A DNA stretch of 35,068 bases, from positions 1 through 35,068 of the forward strand of contig CACXDM010000197.1 in NCBI GenBank assembly GCA_902766435.1, given 5' to 3'. The stretch is from an uncultured Erysipelotrichaceae bacterium. Lineage in GTDB: Bacteria; Bacillota_I; Bacilli_A; Erysipelotrichales; Erysipelotrichaceae. Below the pieces are notes generated by a model. That model had not been told where the DNA came from and made no database searches. It saw only the letters and a program-made list of their open reading frames with translations. Of the stretch, positions 25,124 to 31,834 are shown one piece after another (the first letter of the stretch is position 1; each line of letters begins with the position of its first letter). The position numbers were made by a program, and so were the translations under genes.

Positions 25124-25959
25124 TTGTTTTCCATTCCTTTCACGGATTCTCTGACGGCGCATGCACCGATTGAAGTCACTCTTCTTGCCGGTGTCTGCTC
25201 TTCTTCATGTTCCAGACCGTATTCCTGATAGATCCAGTCATAGCCTTCCTTGTCAATTCTGTCGACAAGGGAAGCATCCCCGTCAAGAACAATTCTGCCG
25301 TTGATCAGGACGTGTGTGAACTGCGGTTTAACAAGCTCATAGAAGCGCTCATAATGGGATACGATGATCATCGACATGCCGGTTTCTTCATGCATGCGGT
25401 TCAAAGCAGCCGCAACGATCTTAAGCGCGTCAACGTCAAGACCGCTGTCCACTTCATCAAGCATCGAAAGAGAGGGTTTCAGCATTTCCATCTGCACGAT
25501 CTCATTTCTCTTCTTCTCGCCGCCCGAGAAACCTTCATTCAGGAATCTGTGCGCCAGATCTTCCTTCATCTCCAGATCCTTAATCGTCTTCTCCATTGCC
25601 CGGATAAACGTAAACAGAGAGACAGGCCGTTCATTTCTGACATTCATCGCTGCCCGCAGAAAGTCGCTGTTGGTCACACCGGGAATTTCCTGCGGATACT
25701 GCATGGCAAGAAACAGTCCGGCAATACTTCTTTCATTGACCGGCATTTCAAGCAGATTCTTTCCGTCATATGTGATGGAACCTTCGGTAACGACATATTT
25801 GGGATTTCCCATAATTGCCGCAAGAAGCGTTGATTTGCCGTTTCCGTTCGGACCCATCAATGCATGTATCTCATTTTCGTTTACCGTAAGGTTCAGTCCT
25901 TTAAGTATTTCTTTTCCTTCCACCGATACGTGGAGATTTCTGATATCCAATGTTTTCAC
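25120..25959 (-). CDS. sufC: Suf system ABC ATPase SufC
   Basis: SufC is the cytosolic ABC-type ATPase that drives SufBD conformational change. It has Walker A GPNGNGKST, a Q-loop in MQYPQEIPGVTN, the signature FSGGEKKRNEI, Walker B LSMLDEVDSGLD and the H-loop IIVSHYERF. The length of 279 aa includes an extra C-terminal tail of about 30 residues. The start is GTG at 25959, with AAGGTGAT about 5 nt upstream. It is the first gene of sufC-D-S-U-B-cyclo-ligase. Confidence 0.97.
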   Translation of the reverse strand: MKTLDIRNLHVSVEGKEILKGLNLTVNENEIHALMGPNGNGKSTLLAAIMGNPKYVVTEGSITYDGKNLLEMPVNERSIAGLFLAMQYPQEIPGVTNSDFLRAAMNVRNERPVSLFTFIRAMEKTIKDLEMKEDLAHRFLNEGFSGGEKKRNEIVQMEMLKPSLSMLDEVDSGLDVDALKIVAAALNRMHEETGMSMIIVSHYERFYELVKPQFTHVLINGRIVLDGDASLVDRIDKEGYDWIYQEYGLEHEEEQTPARRVTSIGACAVRESVKGMENK

Positions 25960-25983
25960 ACTATCACCTTCATTCCGCTGAGG

Positions 25984-26005
25984 ATTATACCATCATTCCT
26001 ATGAT
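25984..26005 (-). promoter_or_regulatory. suf operon promoter with flanking short inverted repeat
   Basis: A perfect extended -10 (TGG then TATAAT, 25992-25984 on the minus strand) lies 25 nt before the sufC GTG. No -35 is apparent. Immediately upstream is ATCAT-AGGA-ATGAT (26005-25992), a small inverted repeat in the -10/-35 spacer that could be an operator. Confidence 0.5.
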
Positions 26006-26039
26006 TCGTGTTATTTTACTATCTCAAAGACGCCGTAAA

Positions 26040-26048
26040 TGATATACT
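26040..26048 (+). promoter_or_regulatory. Possible extended -10 for the 84-aa gene
   Basis: TGATATACT reads as an extended -10 (TATACT at 26043-26048), 33 nt before the ATG at 26082. No good -35 is seen. The sufC/small-gene gap (25960-26081) is otherwise featureless apart from the suf promoter. Confidence 0.3.
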
Positions 26049-26081
26049 GTTCACAACAGATACGGACGGGAAAATATCATT

Positions 26082-26336
26082 ATGGAAAACCGTAAAAAAC
26101 CTACCCCGGATTTTTATATCCAGTTTGCCGAAACCCTGCCTCTTGAGAAGAATCCCTTTGCCCTTCTCAGCAGAATCGGATGCTGGGAAAGAAGATCCGG
26201 CAGGATCTACATCGGAAGGAGCAGCCTGACGGCGGCACAGATCGGTGAATATCTGAAAAACGAATGCGGCATTCCGGCCGGACAGTTTGAGGTTATTCCC
26301 GAAAAAGACGCGGTTTTGTCAGAGAGACTTGTATGA
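26082..26336 (+). CDS. Small protein, function unknown (84 aa)
   Basis: I do not recognise this family. The product is soluble and mixed-charge with no signal peptide or TM segment. Blocks such as ALLSRIGCWERRSGRIYIGRSSLTAAQIGEYLKNE suggest a compact alpha/beta fold with a short beta-hairpin followed by a helix. The only possible Shine-Dalgarno (ACGGGA, about 12 nt upstream) is weak, but the reading frame is in the sense of the following genes and has an upstream extended -10. It lies between divergent sufC and the foldase pair. It could be a lineage-specific gene; confidence that it is expressed is moderate. Confidence 0.55.
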   Translation: MENRKKPTPDFYIQFAETLPLEKNPFALLSRIGCWERRSGRIYIGRSSLTAAQIGEYLKNECGIPAGQFEVIPEKDAVLSERLV

Positions 26337-26382
26337 TCTCACAGAATTCATACAGAGTTCAGAAAAGATTCATACACTCAAA

Positions 26383-26426
26383 TTGCAAAACCAAACCGCT
26401 TATCCTATAATGGATAAGCATTTTTT
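26383..26426 (+). promoter_or_regulatory. Promoter of the PrsA-like pair, -10 inside a perfect inverted repeat
   Basis: TTGCAA (26383-26388), a 17-nt spacer and TATAAT (26406-26411) make the best sigma-A-type promoter in the window. The -10 is exactly the loop between the 8-bp arms GCTTATCC (26398-26405) and GGATAAGC (26412-26419), followed by ATTTTTT. It could be an operator over the -10, or a hairpin terminator for the preceding small gene. Both readings fit the sequence. Confidence 0.65.
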
Positions 26427-26438
26427 ATGGGAGGCAAT

Positions 26439-27419
26439 ATGGGAACATTCCTGAAAAAGAACTGGTTTATTGCACTGGTGATATGCATATTCACCTTCAT
26501 CAGTATTTATGTAATTTACGATACAAACAAAGGAAAACTTAAGGGTAAAACCGAAGGCGGCGAAGATGTGATCTATTCTGTCGGTGATGAGAACGTCACT
26601 TCATCACAGTTCTACGATGAGCTGTTTGAAAGCGGCGGTTCCGACACGGTTCTCACACTCTTTCAGAAAGCAGTAGCTGACGCAAGTGTTGAAACAACAG
26701 ACGAAATGAAGGAAATCGCTTCACAGCAGGCTGAATCCATCATCTCAAGCTACCGTTCCAATTACGGTTCCGATTATGAGAAGCATCTGAATGCAGATCT
26801 GGCTTCCATCGGTTCACCCGATCTTGAATCCTACCTGATCACTTCTCAGAAGATCTCTTCTCTGATCGGTGATTACGCCAAGGCACACTTTGACGAACTG
26901 AAGATCAGACAGATCTCCTACATTCTCATTCAGTTTGAAGATCCGGCAAATGCTTCGGAAACACCGACTGCTGACGAACAGGCCCGTATGGATGCCGTAG
27001 ATGCGGCATTTGCGGAAGGAAAAGAATTTGCGGAGGTTGCCGCGCAGTTCAGTGAAGACAGCTCAACTGCTTCCAACGGCGGCGTACTCGGTGTCATCGA
27101 TGCCAACACAACCTCACTTGACAACGCATTCCTGACAAAGTCCCTGGAACTCGCTGAGGGTGAAATCAGTGACTGGGTATACTCTTCCAGCTTCGGCTAC
27201 TTCCGTATCATGTGTACGGCAGCCACACCGGAAACACTGGAGGCAAACAACACTGACACAGATCCTTACACCTCACTGATCAATTCCTATGACAACACAC
27301 TCGGAAATAAGGCAGTCTGGGAAAAAGCACAGGAAATCGGTATTGACTACAACGGGAATGAAGAAATCGAAAAACTGATCACTTCCGCTTTTGCGGAAAA
27401 GGAAACTGAGGGGGAATAA
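26439..27419 (+). CDS. PrsA-like membrane-anchored peptidyl-prolyl isomerase/foldase
   Basis: An extracytoplasmic parvulin-type foldase that likely helps secreted proteins fold. A single N-terminal TM anchor (FIALVICIFTFISIYVIY, about residues 10-27) has a short KK-containing cytosolic start and no lipobox. A SurA/PrsA-like helical region follows, then a PpiC domain (about 145-250) with IRQISYILIQF and FSEDSSTASNGGVLG. ATG 26427 opens the frame on the T-run, but ATG 26439 has GGGAGG about 6 nt upstream and is preferred (326 aa). It is directly followed by a paralogue after 2 nt. Confidence 0.88.
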   Translation: MGTFLKKNWFIALVICIFTFISIYVIYDTNKGKLKGKTEGGEDVIYSVGDENVTSSQFYDELFESGGSDTVLTLFQKAVADASVETTDEMKEIASQQAESIISSYRSNYGSDYEKHLNADLASIGSPDLESYLITSQKISSLIGDYAKAHFDELKIRQISYILIQFEDPANASETPTADEQARMDAVDAAFAEGKEFAEVAAQFSEDSSTASNGGVLGVIDANTTSLDNAFLTKSLELAEGEISDWVYSSSFGYFRIMCTAATPETLEANNTDTDPYTSLINSYDNTLGNKAVWEKAQEIGIDYNGNEEIEKLITSAFAEKETEGE

Positions 27420-27421
27420 AG

Positions 27422-28345
27422 ATGAAAAAGACAAATGCAATCATGACATCTGCTGTCCTTCTCTGCCTGCTTACGGGATGCAAGGACGCATCAGCCGACC
27501 TGAACGACAAGGACACGGTCCTCTTCAAAGTCGGTGAGACAACCGTCACAAAAGGAACTGTATATGACATGCTGATGAATTCGGCAGCGTCCGATACAAT
27601 CATGAACAGCGTTCAGAAAAAGATCGCCGCAAAGGAAATCGAAATTACCGATGACATCAAAAAAGATGCCCAGGAAACACTGGACATGTATGTCGAATAC
27701 TATGGTGATTCCTTTACTTCCTATCTCGAGCAGCTGGGAATGACCACTGAGGATTATCTGAATGAAAGTCTGATCCCCTCCATCCAGGTGGAACAGCTTT
27801 CGGAAAAATATGTCAATGAGAATTTTGCTTCACTTGCTGAAACATACAAACCCGTTAAGGCAATTCTGATCGACTTTACGGAACAGGCAGATGCGGACGC
27901 GGCGCTCGAGGAGCTGAAGAACGGTTCTGATCCGGCGGATGTCGCTTCCACCCACAACTCCTCCAGTTCCGGCACAGCTATGGTCTATACAACGGAATCC
28001 TCTTCTGTTGATTCTCTTGTCAGAACAACAATGCTGAACGGCATGACAGCCGATGACGGCTGGACAATGATCCCGGCTAGCGACGGCAGTTCCTTCTCAA
28101 TCGTCAAGATTGAAGAGACCGATCCGGAAAAGTTCCATGACGATGCAGTTTCCACACTGAGAACACTGGCCGATGTCAGCACAGCTTCCACCAGATACTG
28201 GCTGGAAAAATACAGCTTCCATGTATATGACATCACTGCCTACAACGCAATCAAGAACGAACATCCCGAATATCTCATTCAGGATGGAAGTCCGGAAACA
28301 GAAGAAACAGAAGAAACGGCAGAAACAACAGAACCGACCGAATAA
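27422..28345 (+). CDS. PrsA-like lipoprotein with degenerate parvulin domain
   Basis: A lipoprotein of 307 aa with signal peptide MKKTNAIMTSAVLLCLLTGC. The lipobox LLTG-C places the modified Cys at about residue 20. The SurA/PrsA-like N-domain (FKVGETTVTKGTVYDMLMNSAAS) resembles the preceding gene. The parvulin-like region (PVKAILIDFTEQADADAALEEL) keeps the fold's start, but the usual GG core and FSED block are replaced by a Ser/Thr-rich stretch (STHNSSSSGTAMVYTTESSS). Isomerase activity is therefore doubtful and a chaperone role more likely. The tail is Glu/Thr-rich. GGGGGAA lies upstream of the ATG, and the gene is followed by a terminator. Confidence 0.85.
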   Translation: MKKTNAIMTSAVLLCLLTGCKDASADLNDKDTVLFKVGETTVTKGTVYDMLMNSAASDTIMNSVQKKIAAKEIEITDDIKKDAQETLDMYVEYYGDSFTSYLEQLGMTTEDYLNESLIPSIQVEQLSEKYVNENFASLAETYKPVKAILIDFTEQADADAALEELKNGSDPADVASTHNSSSSGTAMVYTTESSSVDSLVRTTMLNGMTADDGWTMIPASDGSSFSIVKIEETDPEKFHDDAVSTLRTLADVSTASTRYWLEKYSFHVYDITAYNAIKNEHPEYLIQDGSPETEETEETAETTEPTE

Positions 28346-28350
28346 CCACG

Positions 28351-28372
28351 AAGAGCCTGCGGGCTCTTTTTT
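28351..28372 (+). terminator. Terminator after the foldase pair
   Basis: Arms AGAGCC and GGCTCT with a TGCG loop are followed by a run of Ts (28366-28372). It lies 6 nt after the lipoprotein stop and directly before the HIT-gene promoter. Confidence 0.88.
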
Positions 28373-28374
28373 GG

Positions 28375-28395
28375 TGATATAATAGTCTGCGGAGG
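28375..28395 (+). promoter_or_regulatory. Promoter and ribosome site of the HIT gene
   Basis: TGATATAAT (TATAAT at 28378-28383) is an extended -10 placed right behind the terminator. GGAGG (28391-28395) is the ribosome site, 9 nt before the ATG. No -35 match is seen because the terminator occupies that position. Confidence 0.55.
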
Positions 28396-28404
28396 TTACT
28401 TTCT

Positions 28405-28803
28405 ATGTGTATTTTCTGTAAAATCATTGCCGGTGAGATCCCGTCAAAAAAAGTATATGAGGATGAAAATGTTCTCGCCATTCTCGACATTTCCCAGGTC
28501 ACCTTCGGACATACTCTCGTCATGCCGAAGAAGCACGCCGATAATATCATTCAGGCAGATGAAGAGACCGTGAAAAACTGTATCTCTGCCGCAAAGAAAC
28601 TTGCTGCGCAGATTACTGCCAATACCGGAGCTGCCGGATGCAACATACTGAATAACTGCGGTGAAGCTGCCGGACAGACAGTCAATCACCTTCACTTCCA
28701 TATTATCCCCCGCTATTCGGACAATGACTCCATTGTCATCAAGTTCGGTGAATCCGAAAAACAGGATCTTGATAAAGTCCTGAAAACCGTCAGAGGAGAA
28801 TAA
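28405..28803 (+). CDS. HIT-family nucleotide hydrolase/transferase
   Basis: A histidine-triad protein of the Hint branch, which hydrolyses AMP-N or AMP-O linked nucleotides. The catalytic triad HLHFHIIPR is at residues 95-103 (H95, H97, H99). The N-terminus has CIFC (C2, C5), which with H44 and H95 commonly binds zinc in this branch. DISQVTFGHTLVMPKKHA is the conserved nucleotide-pocket region. The length of 132 aa is standard. It is transcribed alone and is closed by a hairpin shared with gatD. Confidence 0.94.
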   Translation: MCIFCKIIAGEIPSKKVYEDENVLAILDISQVTFGHTLVMPKKHADNIIQADEETVKNCISAAKKLAAQITANTGAAGCNILNNCGEAAGQTVNHLHFHIIPRYSDNDSIVIKFGESEKQDLDKVLKTVRGE

Positions 28804-28811
28804 AGTATCTG

Positions 28812-28845
28812 ATAAAAATGAAGACCGGCATGGTCTTCATTTTCA
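28812..28845. terminator. Bidirectional terminator, HIT gene / gatD
   Basis: The arms AAAATGAAGACC (28815-28826) and GGTCTTCATTTT (28832-28843) enclose a 5-nt loop. A-rich and T-rich flanks make it usable on both strands between the convergent stops. The gatD TGA (28845-28843) touches the arm. Confidence 0.85.
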
Positions 28846-29577
28846 GTCTGCGGCATTCAGTCTTTTTAACATGACCTCTCTTGCCTTATTTTCAATTGTA
28901 TCGTCGAGCGGTGTGAGTTCCACGTGTCCATACCGCTTTTTCAGCGCGCGCTGAATGATATGATCGGCAATTTTCGGATTCTTCGGAAGCAGAGGTCCGT
29001 GCATATATGTCGCAAGAACCTGATCGTTCATGAAGCCTTCCGATCCGTCATCGAATGTATTGCCGTGTCCATAGAGCACTTTCCCGAACGGTGTGGAAAC
29101 GTTTTTTGTCTGGCCGCCGTGGTTTTCAAATCCGACAGCTTTAAATGTCTCCCCATCCATTGTTGTCTGTACCGCAATATTGCCGATGCAGCGGTGGTCA
29201 CGGTCCGTGCTTTCGGTATAGTAATCAAAGAAACCGAGACCGTCGATCACATTGCCGTCCTGATCCTTATAGTATTTTCCAAACAGCTGATAACCGCCGC
29301 AGATCAGCAGAAATGCCGTGTTTTCATCCATGGCCTTCCTGATCTGTTCCTTTCTTGCGATCAGATCCTCAAAGATCAGCGACTGTTCCCTGTCAGCGCC
29401 GCCGCCGAGAAAGAACAGATCATAATCACAGATGTTCTTTTCTTCACCGATTGAACATGTATCAACAATGCAACTGATTCCCCGCTTTTCGGCTCTCACT
29501 TTCAGAACTGCGGTATTTCCCTTGTCTCCGTAAAGATCCATCAGATCATGATACATCCAGAGAATCTTCAGATTCAT
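28843..29577 (-). CDS. gatD: Lipid II glutamine amidotransferase subunit GatD
   Basis: GatD supplies ammonia from glutamine to MurT for amidating the D-Glu of lipid II. It is a class-I (CobB/CobQ-like) glutaminase fold. The nucleophile is Cys93 in LICGGYQLFG, with catalytic His193 in TYMHGPLLPKNP. The N-terminal MYHDLMDLYGDKGN and FLGGGADREQS motifs are typical of GatD. The length of 244 aa is standard. Its ATG overlaps the murT TGA (ATGA), with AAGGAGG 7 nt upstream. It is the last gene of the operon starting at 34909. Confidence 0.96.
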   Translation of the reverse strand: MNLKILWMYHDLMDLYGDKGNTAVLKVRAEKRGISCIVDTCSIGEEKNICDYDLFFLGGGADREQSLIFEDLIARKEQIRKAMDENTAFLLICGGYQLFGKYYKDQDGNVIDGLGFFDYYTESTDRDHRCIGNIAVQTTMDGETFKAVGFENHGGQTKNVSTPFGKVLYGHGNTFDDGSEGFMNDQVLATYMHGPLLPKNPKIADHIIQRALKKRYGHVELTPLDDTIENKAREVMLKRLNAAD

Positions 29578-30884
29578 CTTTCCGCCTCCTTCCTGAGAAT
29601 CGCCCTGACAGGGTGCAGAGCCGTATATGTCGCAATGACATGACTCGGCATATTCTGCACGTTCAGCCAGTGTATGGCTTCCTTACTGTCTTCAATCACC
29701 CTGATTCTGTCCTCCAGACCTTCATATTTCAGCCTGAGCGCCATATCGTATGCCCTTCTGCCGGAACATACGATCGTCTTGATATCGTCCTGATTCAAAC
29801 GTTCAAAATGGGCATCCCAGATCCAGCTGACATCATGACCGTCCTGATCATTGTCATTCAGGAAGATACAGAGATTCTTGTCATAATGCTGGGAAACGAT
29901 ATATTTCATGACTTCGTTGGCGCCTGTCGGATTTTTGACCAGATTGATGATACATGGCTGAGAGAGCTCAAATACTTCGTTTCTTCCCTCTTTCAGCACA
30001 AAGTTTCTGAATACCTGATCGGCATTCATCAGATTCTGATTCAGTGTCTTCAGAACTGCCAGTACGGATGAACAGTTATATACGGCGTAAATCGTATTGA
30101 TAAAGGAATGGAATTTCTGTCCCTCACAGGTAAACGTCTCATTCTCATAATCAATATCCGTTACCCGGATATAGGGTGTGATTTTCCCGAATCCGTCATC
30201 CGGACAGATAAATCTTCCGATATGGGAATACTGATAATATTCATATTTCAGGGGCTTACCGCATCTGGGACAGAATTTTCCCTCTGAGGCCTCATCGGTA
30301 GTTTTCTGACTGATGCTGTTGCGGTCAACCGAGAAAAAGTGAATCTGCGCTTTTTTTGCCGTGTCGGCAATCCGCAGGACATTGGGATCATCTCCGTTCA
30401 GTATGATATGACCTGTAAAATCATCCGTCACATCCTGGATCTTACGGATAATCGTCTCCATTTCCCCTGCCCGATCAAGCTGATCACGGAAGAAATTGGT
30501 CACCACGAGATGCGTCGGCTTCAGATTTCTGAACTGTCTGTAAACGGTCAGTTCATCCACTTCAATTACCGCAGCGTCTGCTTTGATATTGAAATTGTTG
30601 TCTGAATTGACTGCCAGAAGTGTGGCTATGCCGACATTCAGATTGTCTCCCCGGCGGTTATTGATGACCTTGTATCCGCACGCCCGCAGAGACTCGGCAA
30701 TCAGGTTTGATGTTGTCGTCTTGCCGTTTGTGCCGGTAACGATCACAACGATCTTCGGCATTTTAAACTTTTCGATAAAGTGTTTGTCCAGCCGTACGGC
30801 AAGCTCTCCCGGGAAGGATCCGCCTCTGCCGGCTTTGCTTAATACGGCATGCGCCCACTGTACGATTTTCAGACGGAGATCCAT
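29574..30884 (-). CDS. murT: Lipid II isoglutaminyl synthase subunit MurT
   Basis: MurT is a Mur-ligase-like enzyme that activates lipid II glutamate for amidation by GatD-derived ammonia. It has the P-loop VTGTNGKTTTSN (GTNGKTTT at 51-58), FFRDQLDRAGEM, and ILNGDDPNVL. An inserted zinc-ribbon segment has CPRC (C205, C208) and C227, but the expected fourth Cys is Asp230 (ICPDDGF). The C-terminal DUF1727-type domain has KNPTGANEV, NDNDQDGHDVSWIWDA and CSGRRAYDMALRLKY. The frame is open upstream to 30953. I choose the second of two tandem ATGs (30884), 6 nt after GGAGG; it overlaps the yhaM stop. Confidence 0.95.
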   Translation of the reverse strand: MDLRLKIVQWAHAVLSKAGRGGSFPGELAVRLDKHFIEKFKMPKIVVIVTGTNGKTTTSNLIAESLRACGYKVINNRRGDNLNVGIATLLAVNSDNNFNIKADAAVIEVDELTVYRQFRNLKPTHLVVTNFFRDQLDRAGEMETIIRKIQDVTDDFTGHIILNGDDPNVLRIADTAKKAQIHFFSVDRNSISQKTTDEASEGKFCPRCGKPLKYEYYQYSHIGRFICPDDGFGKITPYIRVTDIDYENETFTCEGQKFHSFINTIYAVYNCSSVLAVLKTLNQNLMNADQVFRNFVLKEGRNEVFELSQPCIINLVKNPTGANEVMKYIVSQHYDKNLCIFLNDNDQDGHDVSWIWDAHFERLNQDDIKTIVCSGRRAYDMALRLKYEGLEDRIRVIEDSKEAIHWLNVQNMPSHVIATYTALHPVRAILRKEAER

Positions 30885-31834
30885 CATTTGCCTCCGTTCT
30901 TCTTCGGCCGGTAGAACTGCCGGTTTTCCATCGAAAACATCCGCTCTGTCCATGTGCCGGGCGCAGTTGTATCAAATGCGTTCTTGAGTGTATTCATCCT
31001 GGCATCCAGATTGTCGATCGTACTGAGGGCTTCCGCTTCCGCCAGCATCGGCAGCACCGGAGAACCGTATTCATAATGACCGTGATGGCTGAGAATCATA
31101 TGATGCAGAAGAACAGATTCTTCTGTTTCCTCCAGACCGAGTTTTTCGGAAACTTCTGTAAGCCAGCCGTTCGCAAGGGAAATATGTCCCTCCAGTCTGC
31201 CTTCAAGTGTATATTCCGTCGTGACCGGACCGCTCATTTCAGCCGTCTTGCCAACATCGTGAATCAAAGCGCCGGCTATGAGAAGATCACGGTCAAGGAA
31301 AGGATAATGCCTGCAGATTCCGTCTGCGATCTCCGCCATACTCAGTGAATGCTCGGACAGCCCTCCGAGATACCCGTGATGAATGCGGGAAGCTGCCGGA
31401 TAGGAGAAATAGCGCAGTCCCACTTTTTCCAGCATGCCTTCCACCAGCATCCGGTAATTGTCATTCTGAATTGAAGCGATAAACTGTTCTGCCTTGTTTC
31501 TTCTGACTTCCTCGGACTCACCCGATGAGATCACGAATTCATCCAGGGAAACACCTGCAGGATCAGTCTGCGAAACACGGTTGATCCGCAGCTGAAGGTT
31601 TTTGTTGTAAAGGATGACTTCAAATGTAAACGTACATATTGCACCGGTATGAATCATCTTTCTGGCTTCCGGTTTGACATCCCAGAATTTCGCGTCTATC
31701 GTTCCGCTGCTGTCCTGCAGAACAAGATTCAGATAAGGAGATCCCTTGGATGTTGTTCCATTGCGGCAGTCCTTGACCAGCAGAGGCTGTGTCAGCCGGT
31801 CATTTTCCTTCATCTCATTGATCTTTTTCCTCAT
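30884..31834 (-). CDS. yhaM: 3'-5' exoribonuclease YhaM (OB-fold plus HD domain)
   Basis: YhaM trims 3' ends of RNA and single-stranded DNA in Bacillota. The 316-aa product has an N-terminal OB-fold (about 10-95; LVLQDSSGTIDAKFWDV). An HD phosphohydrolase domain follows, with IHHGYLGGLSEHSLSMAEI, the metal motif HD at 192-193 (LIHDVGKT), and MILSHHGHYEYGSP. The ATG at 31834 lies inside the end of the glycosyltransferase-RecX gene (20-nt overlap), with GGAGG 9 nt upstream. It is followed directly by murT. Confidence 0.95.
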   Translation of the reverse strand: MRKKINEMKENDRLTQPLLVKDCRNGTTSKGSPYLNLVLQDSSGTIDAKFWDVKPEARKMIHTGAICTFTFEVILYNKNLQLRINRVSQTDPAGVSLDEFVISSGESEEVRRNKAEQFIASIQNDNYRMLVEGMLEKVGLRYFSYPAASRIHHGYLGGLSEHSLSMAEIADGICRHYPFLDRDLLIAGALIHDVGKTAEMSGPVTTEYTLEGRLEGHISLANGWLTEVSEKLGLEETEESVLLHHMILSHHGHYEYGSPVLPMLAEAEALSTIDNLDARMNTLKNAFDTTAPGTWTERMFSMENRQFYRPKKNGGK

